Below are positions 35,670 to 43,465 of a stretch of DNA of 64,000 nucleotides, piece by piece. The DNA is from WVYX01 sp039586815 (GTDB lineage Bacteria; Gemmatimonadota; Gemmatimonadetes; Gemmatimonadales; GWC2-71-9): positions 1 to 64,000 of the forward strand of contig JBDHJR010000003.1 of assembly GCA_039586815.1 (NCBI GenBank), given 5' to 3'. Each line of letters starts with the position of its first letter. The first letter of the stretch is position 1. The position numbers and the translations under genes are program-made. The notes under the pieces were generated by a model, which was given only the letters and a program-made list of their open reading frames with translations, was not told the DNA's origin and did not search any database.

Positions 35670-37292
35670 CTAGAACGGCTTGAACCCGCGCGACCCGAAC
35701 GTCTCCATTGAGAGATGGTCGGCCAGCGGGTATGCGTACGCCAGGGCCACGAGGATTACGGCAACCACCACCCAGGCCCAGATCTTATCGAACACCAGCA
35801 GCTTTCGCGGCTCGCCCTCCAACGGCTCCGCAAACTCCAGCGCCGGCTGCTGCGCCTTTCTCCCGGCGGTCACCGTTCCCAGCATGACCAAGAGGAAGAA
35901 TGCCGCGCTGCCGAACAACAAGATTCCGCCGCCGGCTGAGAGCAGGGTTAGGCCCTGCCACTGCGCCGCGGCTTCGGCGCCGCCGTAGCCTGCTTCGTAC
36001 ACCCGTCGGGGCATGCCCATGATGCCCGTTATGTGGTTGGAGATGGAGAACAGCATCATCCCCAGGAACCACAGGTAAGGCTGCCACTTGGCCAGCAGGC
36101 TCAGCTCCAGGTCGCGGTCCACCAGCTTCGGAACCAGCCAGTAGCACACACCCATGAAGGTGAGCGCCACGGCGGAGCCCACTGTTAGATGGAAGTGCCC
36201 CTGGATCCAGGCCGTGTTGTGCACGACTGAGTTCATGCCGAAGGCGGCGTTGATCGCGCCACCGAAGCCGCCGATCGCGAACAACAGCATGCTCAGGAGC
36301 ACCGCCGCGACCATGGGATTCCCCCACGGGAGCTTGCCGATCCAGTCGAAAAGCCCCGTGGCGCCGCGCGTGCGTCCCGCTACCTCGAGAGATGCGGTCA
36401 CCGTGAATGCCGTGACGAAGCTGGGGAACAGGATGGCGAAGGTCGTCACGGTATGCGCCATCTTCCAGCCGGCGGAGATTCCCGGGTCCATGAACTGGTG
36501 GTGGAAGCCCACCGGTGTGGAGAGGATGATGAACAGCGCAAACACCATCCGCGCCAGCGGGTCACTGAACAGCTTGCCTCCGGCCTCCCTCGGAACCACG
36601 GCATACCACACTACGTAGGCCGGCAGCAACCAGAAGTAGACCAGCGGGTGGCCGAAGAACCAGAACAACATCCGGGCCAGCAACGGATCTACCGTTTCTG
36701 TGAGACCCAGCGACCACGGGATGAGCAGGAACAGCATCTCGGCTGCCACGCCGATCGTCGCGAGGTACCAGACGATGATGGTGGAGAGAATGCCGTACAC
36801 TGCGAGCGGCACGGGCTTCCCAGGATTGTCCTTCTTCCAGCCCAGGTAGGTGGCAATGACCACCGCGCCCCACAACCAGGAGCCCACCACCAACAGCGTT
36901 GCGCCCACGTAGAACGCCCAGTGCGCTTGAAGTGGTGGATAGAAGGTGTACAGCACCGAGGCCTTGCCCCACAGGATGGCCCATGCGGTCATGGCCGTGC
37001 CGACCATCGCGATCCAGAACCCCGCCCACGCCACCTTGGGCCACTTGAGCGGGCGATCGAGCGCCCGCGTAGTGAAAGCGACGCCCAGGCCCATGATGAA
37101 GAAGGTGGTGAACACGATGGCCATGAGCACGCCGTGCGCCGTGACTGACATGTAGTACATCTTCGCCGAGCGCCCCGGCAGGTCGAGGCTGGCTCGCGAC
37201 AGGGCCTGCATCAATGCCATGAACGTCGCGATGCCGAAGGCGCCCACCGCGACGCCTATGTTCGCCGTAGCGAGTCGTCGATTGTGGATCAT
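35670..37292 (-). CDS. ba3-type cytochrome c oxidase subunit I
   Basis: A 540-residue haem-copper oxidase of family B with about 13 helices. Diagnostic stretches are FGHPLVYFWLLPAYVVWY (active-site His-Tyr region; HPLVYFWLLP is typical of the ba3 type), GFHHQFMDP (CuB His pair) and HFHLTVGSAVALTF near the haem ligands. It reduces oxygen to water while pumping protons. The ATG at 37292 has GGAGGGC before it and overlaps the subunit II stop (ATGA). The longer frame to 37730 is an artefact inside subunit II. Confidence 0.95.
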   Translation of the reverse strand: MIHNRRLATANIGVAVGAFGIATFMALMQALSRASLDLPGRSAKMYYMSVTAHGVLMAIVFTTFFIMGLGVAFTTRALDRPLKWPKVAWAGFWIAMVGTAMTAWAILWGKASVLYTFYPPLQAHWAFYVGATLLVVGSWLWGAVVIATYLGWKKDNPGKPVPLAVYGILSTIIVWYLATIGVAAEMLFLLIPWSLGLTETVDPLLARMLFWFFGHPLVYFWLLPAYVVWYAVVPREAGGKLFSDPLARMVFALFIILSTPVGFHHQFMDPGISAGWKMAHTVTTFAILFPSFVTAFTVTASLEVAGRTRGATGLFDWIGKLPWGNPMVAAVLLSMLLFAIGGFGGAINAAFGMNSVVHNTAWIQGHFHLTVGSAVALTFMGVCYWLVPKLVDRDLELSLLAKWQPYLWFLGMMLFSISNHITGIMGMPRRVYEAGYGGAEAAAQWQGLTLLSAGGGILLFGSAAFFLLVMLGTVTAGRKAQQPALEFAEPLEGEPRKLLVFDKIWAWVVVAVILVALAYAYPLADHLSMETFGSRGFKPF

Positions 37293-37762
37293 GTGCCCTC
37301 CTCGACGATCAGCGTCGCGGCCATCATGTGGTGCCCCAAGCCGCAGTACTCGTTGCACGTGATCAGGTACTCGCCAGGCTCGAACGATGTCGTGAACTGG
37401 CTGACGTACCCCGGGATGATCATCGTATTGCCGTTGGTGCCCACGATCTGAAATCCGTGCACCACGTCGGTGCTTGTCAGGCGGAAGGTGACCGGTGTAT
37501 TGGGCGGCACACGGATCTCGTTGGGCTGGAACGCGAACAGCATCGCAATGACGGTGACCTCGACCGAGCCGTCGTCTCTGGCGGTCACCCCCGGCGCAGC
37601 AAACCGGGCATCTGCGCGCACCATGGTGGGGTCGATGGTCTCGACGTGGCTGGGAGGAAGCCGTCCCTGTGAGACGGTCGCGACGCCGATCGTGCCGAGG
37701 AACACGACGATGATGGCGCCGGCGCCCCACATCCAGAACTTCTCATAGAGGTCGACGTGCAT
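37289..37762 (-). CDS. ba3-type cytochrome c oxidase subunit II
   Basis: A 157-residue subunit with one N-terminal helix (WGAGAIIVVFLGTIGVA) and a cupredoxin domain. CuA ligands are in VVHGFQ and CNEYCGLGHHMM. Family-A subunits have two helices; a single helix and short length mark the ba3 type. It accepts electrons from a soluble cytochrome c and passes them to subunit I. Its start lies three bases after the stop of the subunit IIa gene. Confidence 0.94.
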   Translation of the reverse strand: MHVDLYEKFWMWGAGAIIVVFLGTIGVATVSQGRLPPSHVETIDPTMVRADARFAAPGVTARDDGSVEVTVIAMLFAFQPNEIRVPPNTPVTFRLTSTDVVHGFQIVGTNGNTMIIPGYVSQFTTSFEPGEYLITCNEYCGLGHHMMAATLIVEEGT

Positions 37763-37765
37763 GCG

Positions 37766-37906
37766 TCACCTCGTGACCGCGCCGCGCGGCAGGTAGATGA
37801 GCAGGAAGAAGAGCAACCACCCGATGACGAATACCAGCCCGTACAGACCGACGAGGGCCAATGTGCCACGCGGGTGTTTGCCCATGCCCGAGTCCTGTTC
37901 ATTCAT
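37766..37906 (-). CDS. Small oxidase subunit IIa-like membrane peptide
   Basis: A 46-residue peptide. After a short polar start it forms a single helix: KHPRGTLALVGLYG, then LVFVIGWLLFFLLIYL and PRGAVTR. Length, the K/P-R-G-x-L-A-L entry and place just before subunit II match the CoxIIa family of ba3 oxidases, where the helix packs in the position lost from subunit II. AAGGAG lies 8 bases upstream of the ATG at 37906. It is three bases from the subunit II start. Confidence 0.8.
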   Translation of the reverse strand: MNEQDSGMGKHPRGTLALVGLYGLVFVIGWLLFFLLIYLPRGAVTR

Positions 37907-37945
37907 GGGATGCTCCTTGGGTTGTGGAGGGGTGGGAAACCGACG

Positions 37946-38347
37946 TCACAGATTGCCTACGGCGAGGGCGCGCACTATGTCGCTCTGCGAGATCACTCCG
38001 AGCATGTCGCTGCCCCGCACGACGAACAGGCGATGCATGTCCAGCTCCAGCATCTTCCGCGCGGCGACCTTCACGTCCTCGTCGGGACTGACGGTTCGTG
38101 GTGGAGTGGTCATCACGTCGCGCACCAAGGTCTGTGCCAGAAACTGCTCCCCCGATCCCGCGGCACTGCTCTCGGCTGCGGCCTGCAGGATGTCGCTGGA
38201 TGAGAGCACTCCAACCAGCCGGCCGCGCCGGTCCACCACCGGCGCACCGTGCACGTGTGCGTCTGCCAGCGAGACGACCGCGTCGGCGAGCGTGACGTCC
38301 TCGTTCACGATTGCCAGCTCCGTCACCATCAGTTCGGCCACCTTCAT
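37946..38347 (-). CDS. Tandem CBS-domain protein
   Basis: A 133-residue protein made of two CBS domains (VAELMVTELAIVNEDV to about residue 60, and VRDVMTTPPRTVSPDEDV to the end). CBS pairs bind adenosine nucleotides or other ligands and regulate partners. It lies 39 bases upstream of the oxidase subunit IIa gene on the same strand, so it may be co-transcribed with the oxidase. The ATG at 38347 precedes the first CBS strand; GTG at 38350 is nearly equivalent. Confidence 0.85.
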   Translation of the reverse strand: MKVAELMVTELAIVNEDVTLADAVVSLADAHVHGAPVVDRRGRLVGVLSSSDILQAAAESSAAGSGEQFLAQTLVRDVMTTPPRTVSPDEDVKVAARKMLELDMHRLFVVRGSDMLGVISQSDIVRALAVGNL

Positions 38348-38461
38348 CACGTCGGCGCGCTCCAAATCACTTCATCATGTGGAAGGAGAGAGAACAAAGT
38401 GTAACACCTTCCCCGGCGTGGCGCCCCCTCTCCGCGATGTTGTGTAACCTGGTGAATTATC

Positions 38462-39334
38462 TCAGGTTGGCTCGTCGGCGCGGGGCCCGACGGGTACGAC
38501 GAGAAGTGATGTGGGGAGCCGGTTGAGTAGCCGCTCGGTCGTGCTTCCCAGCAGTACCCGGTCCACCCAACCCTTGCCGTGGGATCCCACTACGACCAAG
38601 TCGGCACCCCAGGCCTCGGCTTCCTCGGCTATGGCCCGAGCCGGCGTACCGCACCGCACCTGCCGGGGCAACTCGGTGCCGCCGGTGGTGCGCTCCACTA
38701 TGCGGGCGAACTCCTCTTCGGCCAGTCGCAGGTGTTCCTGCTCGTCGACCTGGACCGCCACGTCGGGGATGGGCGGGAAGGGCTCGACCACGCTCAGCGC
38801 ACTGAGCTCCGCTCCGAACACGGCCGCGAAGCGGACCCCGGTCGTCAGCGTGGGGGCGGCCGCCTCCGAGAGGTCAGCAGCCACCATGACCCTGCCAAAC
38901 AGGGGGCGCTCGGCTGCCGTGACCAGGATGGGAACGTCGATGGTGCGCACCGCGTGGTGCACTGTGCTCCCCCCGAACCAGCGCACCGGTGCAGCGTGAT
39001 GCTTGCCGCCCAGCACCAGGAGCTCAGCTCCATGCTCCCTCACGGCTGCGCGCAACATCCAGGCGACGTTTCCCTGCCGGACATCCAGGTGTTCGAGTGC
39101 TTCGCCCGGGACGCGGTCCTTGAGTGCCGCCGCCACCTGGTCCTGAGCGGCCTGCTGCAGCTTCCCCGCGAGATCCTGTTCGGTCACTGCCGGCGGCAGC
39201 TGGGACGCCTCACGCGTCACGTGGACGAGGTGGAACTCCGCGCCGGCCGCCTTGGCAACCGACCAGGCTGCGGCAGCCGCCAGGGTGCCCTCCGAGGAGG
39301 TGTCTACCCCTGCGACGACGGGACTCCAGCTCAT
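38462..39334 (-). CDS. Tandem-domain universal stress protein
   Basis: A 290-residue protein with two UspA domains. The second ends with the ATP-binding loop GSHGKGWVDRVLLGSTTE (G-2x-G-9x-G-S/T); the first has GGKHHAAPVRWFGGSTV, a diverged form. Such tandem Usp proteins bind ATP and respond to stress or energy state. It lies upstream of the CBS and oxidase genes, on the same strand, 114 bases from the CBS start. Confidence 0.88.
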   Translation of the reverse strand: MSWSPVVAGVDTSSEGTLAAAAAWSVAKAAGAEFHLVHVTREASQLPPAVTEQDLAGKLQQAAQDQVAAALKDRVPGEALEHLDVRQGNVAWMLRAAVREHGAELLVLGGKHHAAPVRWFGGSTVHHAVRTIDVPILVTAAERPLFGRVMVAADLSEAAAPTLTTGVRFAAVFGAELSALSVVEPFPPIPDVAVQVDEQEHLRLAEEEFARIVERTTGGTELPRQVRCGTPARAIAEEAEAWGADLVVVGSHGKGWVDRVLLGSTTERLLNRLPTSLLVVPVGPRADEPT

Positions 39335-39761
39335 TGACGCGGCTCCTGACTCGGCGAGGGTGTGTGTCAGCGAGTGTAAGGCACGACGCGAGGGGGCGTC
39401 AAGACGCCTGAACGGGAGCCGTGAAGCCGGGTTCAGGTCGAATTCACCGGTCCTTCATGCAGGCCCGTCTAGTCTCCGCGTGGTTGTCCGAGAGGGTGAC
39501 CACTGCGGGAATGCCCTAGAAGGGAGGGGCCGGCGTTCGCGACGCCGCCGAGAGTTTGAGGGGTTCCAGCATCGGCCGCAGGTACGACGATCGGGATCGT
39601 CAAGCATGTAATCCGATGCAAGATTCGGTGAGCCCTGCGTCAGCAAGAATCTCTGGCGCTTGAACCTGACTCTTGGAGGGAAATCCCTTACCCCCGGTGC
39701 ACGGGAGGGCGCCGGGGGTTTTCCCGTTTTGGGGGGTGGGTGGCGTCCGCCGCGCGCTCTG
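39335..39761. other. 427-base gap with no supported gene
   Basis: I find no protein with coding character here; the small frames are Arg/Gly-rich noise. A plus-strand hairpin at 39691-39722 ends in a T-run, so part of the gap could be a small RNA gene. There is no match to a tRNA (no T-loop GTTCRA signature) and no riboswitch that I recognise. An upstream hairpin CCTGAAC / GTTCAGG lies at about 39409-39439. Confidence 0.5.
39691..39722 (+). terminator. Terminator-like hairpin without an evident upstream gene
   Basis: CCCCCGG (39691-39697) pairs with CCGGGGG (39712-39718) and is followed by TTTT on the plus strand. No plus-strand gene precedes it. Read on the minus strand it could end the beta-CASP nuclease transcript, though the T-run is then missing. 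Confidence 0.55.
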
Positions 39762-41159
39762 CTACCCGCTCAGATCGACGTTCGCGCCGTCCTCGGCGGC
39801 ACGAGCCGGCCAACCCAACTCTTCGCCGATCGCGTCAGCGAGCGTGGCGGTACCCTCCGGCTCGCCGTGCACCAGGTACGTCCCCTTCGGCGGATTCCGG
39901 AATCCCTTGAGCCAGCGCAGCAACTCATTCTGATCGGCGTGGGCCGACAAGCCATGCAGGACTTGAACTTTGGCGCGCACGGGGATCTGCTGGCCGTGGA
40001 TGCGGACCTCTTCCGCGCCCTCCTGAAGCTGGCGGCCACGCGTACCTGCGGCCTGGAATCCGACCAGCAACACCGTCGTGCGGCGGTCGGGCAGCCGCAG
40101 CTTCATGTGGTGCAGGATGCGTCCACCGGTCGCCATGCCGCTCGCCGATATGATGATCAGGGGGCCCCGCAGATCGTTCAGCGCCACCGACTCTTCCCGC
40201 GCGCGAGCTAGCTGGAACTGGTGCGGCCGCAACGGGTCGTCACCCGCTTCGGCGATGCGCTGTGTGTCCAGGTCGTGCTCCTCGGTGTGGCTCTGGTACA
40301 ACGCGGTCACGTCGATGGCCATCGGGCTGTCCACGTACACGGGCAGGGTCGGAATGCGGTGTTCGTCCTCCAGCTGGCGCAGCCTCCACAGAATCTCCTG
40401 GGTGCGGCCGATTGCAAATGCCGGAATGAGAATGGCGTGACCGCGCTCGGCTGCCGCGCTGACTGCATCGGCCAGCTCGTCATCCGCATCGCGCACGTGG
40501 AACCGCCCACCATAGGTGGATTCCATCACCACGTGGTCGGCGTGCGAAACGAGCTCGGGGTCGTGCAGAATCGGTCGGTCCCAGCGGCCCAGATCCCCGG
40601 AGTAGAGCAAGGTGGTGGGCCGTGCGCCGTCGAAGGCCAACTCGACGGTCGCCGACCCCAGGATGTGCCCGGCGCTGCGAAACAGCGCAGTGATCCCGTC
40701 GGTGGCCTCGAACGGCTCCCCGTAAGGTCGCGCCTCCACTACGCCGAGCGCCGCGTCGGCATCTTCTCGTGTAAAGAGCGGCAGCGCAGGCCGGTGCTTT
40801 GAGTAACCGAACATGTTCGCGTGCTCGGCCTGCTCTTCCTGCAGGTAGGCTGCATCGCGCAGCACTATTCCCAGCAGATCGGCGGTCGCGGGTGTGCAAT
40901 AGATGGGTCGGTGGAAACCGCGCCGCGCGAGTACCGGGAGGTAGCCCGAGTGGTCCAGGTGGGCGTGGCTCAGAACTACGGCATCGACCGCCTCCGGGTC
41001 GTAGCGGGGGTCGTTCCAGTTGCGGAGGCGCAGGTCCTTCATGCCCTGAAACAGCCCGCAGTCGAGTAGGATGCACCGCTGGCCGGAGGTGACGAGGTGC
41101 TTGGACCCCGTCACCGTGCCGGCGGCACCGAGAAACCTGACTGCGGGCGCTGCGGTCAC
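39762..41159 (-). CDS. Beta-CASP metallo-beta-lactamase-fold RNase
   Basis: A 465-residue MBL-fold nuclease of the beta-CASP group, like KH-less CPSF73-type bacterial proteins. Motifs: LSHAHLDHSG (HxHxDH), RSAGHILGSA, LYSGDLGR, the beta-CASP region with ASGMATGGRILHH, and GLSAHADQ. Members cut or trim RNA in the cytoplasm. GTG at 41159 overlaps the stop of the prolyl oligopeptidase gene (GTGA), so the two are one operon; a functional link is not obvious. Confidence 0.92.
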   Translation of the reverse strand: MTAAPAVRFLGAAGTVTGSKHLVTSGQRCILLDCGLFQGMKDLRLRNWNDPRYDPEAVDAVVLSHAHLDHSGYLPVLARRGFHRPIYCTPATADLLGIVLRDAAYLQEEQAEHANMFGYSKHRPALPLFTREDADAALGVVEARPYGEPFEATDGITALFRSAGHILGSATVELAFDGARPTTLLYSGDLGRWDRPILHDPELVSHADHVVMESTYGGRFHVRDADDELADAVSAAAERGHAILIPAFAIGRTQEILWRLRQLEDEHRIPTLPVYVDSPMAIDVTALYQSHTEEHDLDTQRIAEAGDDPLRPHQFQLARAREESVALNDLRGPLIIISASGMATGGRILHHMKLRLPDRRTTVLLVGFQAAGTRGRQLQEGAEEVRIHGQQIPVRAKVQVLHGLSAHADQNELLRWLKGFRNPPKGTYLVHGEPEGTATLADAIGEELGWPARAAEDGANVDLSG

Positions 41160-43315
41160 GGCACCGGCGTGTCCATGCCGAGGTTGCGCACCAGGAAAGC
41201 CCACCGGTCGGCCTGTTCCTCGATGACCATCGAGGTCGGCTTGCCGGATCCGTGGCCCGCCTTCGTCTGAATTCTGATCAGGATCGGCCGGGCGCTCGTA
41301 TTCATGGTCTGCAGTCGCGCCGCGTACTTGAACGAGTGCCCCGGGACCACCCGATCGTCATGGTCGGCCGTGGTGACCATGACGGCCGGGTAGTCCATCT
41401 CCTTGATGTTGTGGTACGGCGAGTAGGCGTAGATGTGTGGGAACATCTCGGGGTCGTCGGGCGAGCCGTAGTCGGAGACCCAGGCCCAGCCGATCGTGAA
41501 CTTGTGGAACCGTAGCATGTCCATGACACCCACGGCCGGCAGGGCCGCGCCGAACAGCTCGGGACGCTGGTTGAGGACCGCGCCGACGAGCAACCCGCCG
41601 TTCGAGCCTCCCGCGATCGCCAGCTTCTCAGCTGATGTGTAGCTCTCGGCGATCAAGTACTCCGCCGCCGCGATGAAGTCGTCGAACACGTTCTGCTTGT
41701 TTTGCTTCATTCCGGCCTGGTGCCACTCTTCGCCGTACTCGCCGCCCCCTCGCAGATTGGCGGATGCGTAGACGCCTCCCATCTCCATCCACACCAGATT
41801 GCTGATCGAGAAGGACGGCGTGCGGCTGATGTTGAATCCACCGTATCCGTAGAGGTAGGTAGGGTTCGAGCCGTCGAGCCGCATTCCCTTCCTGTGAGTG
41901 ATGAACATGGGAATGTTCGTGCCGTCGGCACTGGGGTAGAACACTTGCTTGGTCTCGTAGCCGCTGGGGTCGAAGTCGATCTCCGGCGCCCTGAAGGTCG
42001 ACGTTTCCCCGCTCGTGAAGTCGAAGCGGAAGATGGTCTGGGGGTACAGGAACGAGGTGAAGCTGTAGAACATCTCGGCTTCCTCGCGCTCACCATTGAT
42101 GCTACCGACGCTGCCGATGGTGGGCAGCTCGAGATCGCGCACGTAGCGACCGTCCATCTCGTACAGCGCGACGCGGGAGTGAGCGTCGTGCATGTACTCT
42201 GCCACGAACGACTCGTTGATGATCTCCACCCACACCAGCACGTCTCCCTGCTCGGGGATGATCTCCCGCCAGTGCTCGGGCTCAGGGTGGTTGACGTCGA
42301 TGGCGACGAGACGGTAGCGCGGTGCGCTGTTGTTGGTGAGCACGTAGAACACCGGCCCGTCGTTGCCGACGATCGAGTAGCTGGCATCGAACTCGTCGAG
42401 CAGGCGCACCACCTCGCCGTCGAGTTGCGGCTGGGCCGGGTCGGCCAGATCCATGTAGTAGATGCGGTTGCGTTCGTCCGTGCCGTGCCACACGTAGAGC
42501 GTCAGGTACCGGCCATCCTCGGTCACTTCGCCGCTGAAGCCCCATTCGGGCTCGTCCGGCCGCTCGTATACGAGAACGTCCTGCGACTGGTCCGAGCCGA
42601 GCCGGTGGTAGTACAGCGTCTGGTTGAGGTTGGTGGACTGCAGGGTGTCGCTCTCGTCCGGCGTCGGGTAGCGGCTGTAGAAGAAGCCGGTCCCGTCGTG
42701 GGTCCACGAGGCGCCCGAGAACTTGATCCAGCGCAGGTGGTCGGGGTAATCCTCGCCCGTGGCCACGTTGCGCACCTTGAACTCCCGCCAGTCGGAGCCG
42801 CTCGTGGCGATCCCGTAGGCCACGAACTCTCCGTCCTCCGTGAAGGCGGTCGTCGTGAGCGCCACGGTGCCGTCCTCGGACCAGGTGTTGGGATCGAACA
42901 GCACCTCGGGTTCGGACGCCAGCGTCTCCTGCTTGTACAGCACGTACTGGTCCTGCAGGCCGTCGTTCTTGTAGTAGAAGTAACGGGGGCCTTCCTTGAA
43001 GGGAGTGCCGTACCGAGCGTAGTCCCAAACCTCGGTTAGCCGCCGGCGGATCTCATCGCGCGCCGGGATGTTGCCGAGATACGCAAAGGTCACGCAATTC
43101 TCGGCCTCGATCCACGCCCGCGTCGGGTCCGAGTCCGCGTCCTCCAGCCAGCGGTACGGGTCTGGTACGGAGGTGCCGTGGTAGTCGTCGACCACGTCCC
43201 CACGGTCGGCGACCGGTATCGTGCAGCCCGGCTCTTGGGCCAGGGTGGGGGGGGCGTACGTGAAGGCGAGGACGGCGAAGGCTGCGAATGCGGTTCGTAC
43301 CGCGCGTAGCTGCAT
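41156..43315 (-). CDS. Exported prolyl oligopeptidase-family serine peptidase
   Basis: A 719-residue S9A peptidase with a Sec signal (residues 1-26, ending TLAQ). The N-terminal part opens VVDDYHGTSVPDPYRWLED, typical of prolyl oligopeptidase, then a seven-bladed propeller and an alpha/beta-hydrolase domain. The triad is Ser in IAGGSNGGLL, Asp in TTADHDDRVV and His in KAGHGSG. It cleaves proline-containing peptides, probably outside the cytoplasm. The ATG at 43315 has GGAGGACC before it; the extension to 43840 is noise. Confidence 0.93.
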   Translation of the reverse strand: MQLRAVRTAFAAFAVLAFTYAPPTLAQEPGCTIPVADRGDVVDDYHGTSVPDPYRWLEDADSDPTRAWIEAENCVTFAYLGNIPARDEIRRRLTEVWDYARYGTPFKEGPRYFYYKNDGLQDQYVLYKQETLASEPEVLFDPNTWSEDGTVALTTTAFTEDGEFVAYGIATSGSDWREFKVRNVATGEDYPDHLRWIKFSGASWTHDGTGFFYSRYPTPDESDTLQSTNLNQTLYYHRLGSDQSQDVLVYERPDEPEWGFSGEVTEDGRYLTLYVWHGTDERNRIYYMDLADPAQPQLDGEVVRLLDEFDASYSIVGNDGPVFYVLTNNSAPRYRLVAIDVNHPEPEHWREIIPEQGDVLVWVEIINESFVAEYMHDAHSRVALYEMDGRYVRDLELPTIGSVGSINGEREEAEMFYSFTSFLYPQTIFRFDFTSGETSTFRAPEIDFDPSGYETKQVFYPSADGTNIPMFITHRKGMRLDGSNPTYLYGYGGFNISRTPSFSISNLVWMEMGGVYASANLRGGGEYGEEWHQAGMKQNKQNVFDDFIAAAEYLIAESYTSAEKLAIAGGSNGGLLVGAVLNQRPELFGAALPAVGVMDMLRFHKFTIGWAWVSDYGSPDDPEMFPHIYAYSPYHNIKEMDYPAVMVTTADHDDRVVPGHSFKYAARLQTMNTSARPILIRIQTKAGHGSGKPTSMVIEEQADRWAFLVRNLGMDTPVP

Positions 43316-43465
43316 GATGGTCCTCCGGTTGCTGCGTTTATCGGGCCGGTGCGGCCTCCGTGTGACGTACATCACTGTGACCTTTGCTACGCCCCACGGG
43401 ACCTGGTAGCGGTAACTTGTGCCAGGCAGGAATCTTACGCGTTGCCCCCGCGATCGGGAGTGCGC

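Noticed and set aside
37293..37730. N-terminal extension of oxidase subunit I
   Set aside because: It is a shadow within subunit II; the ATG at 37292 has a ribosome site and starts the first helix.
39335..39761. tRNA or riboswitch in the long gap
   Set aside because: No T-loop signature, acceptor stem or known aptamer core could be found.
41702..43039. 445-residue plus-strand frame opposite the prolyl oligopeptidase
   Set aside because: The minus strand carries the full serine-peptidase motifs; the plus frame is a His/Val/Glu-rich shadow.
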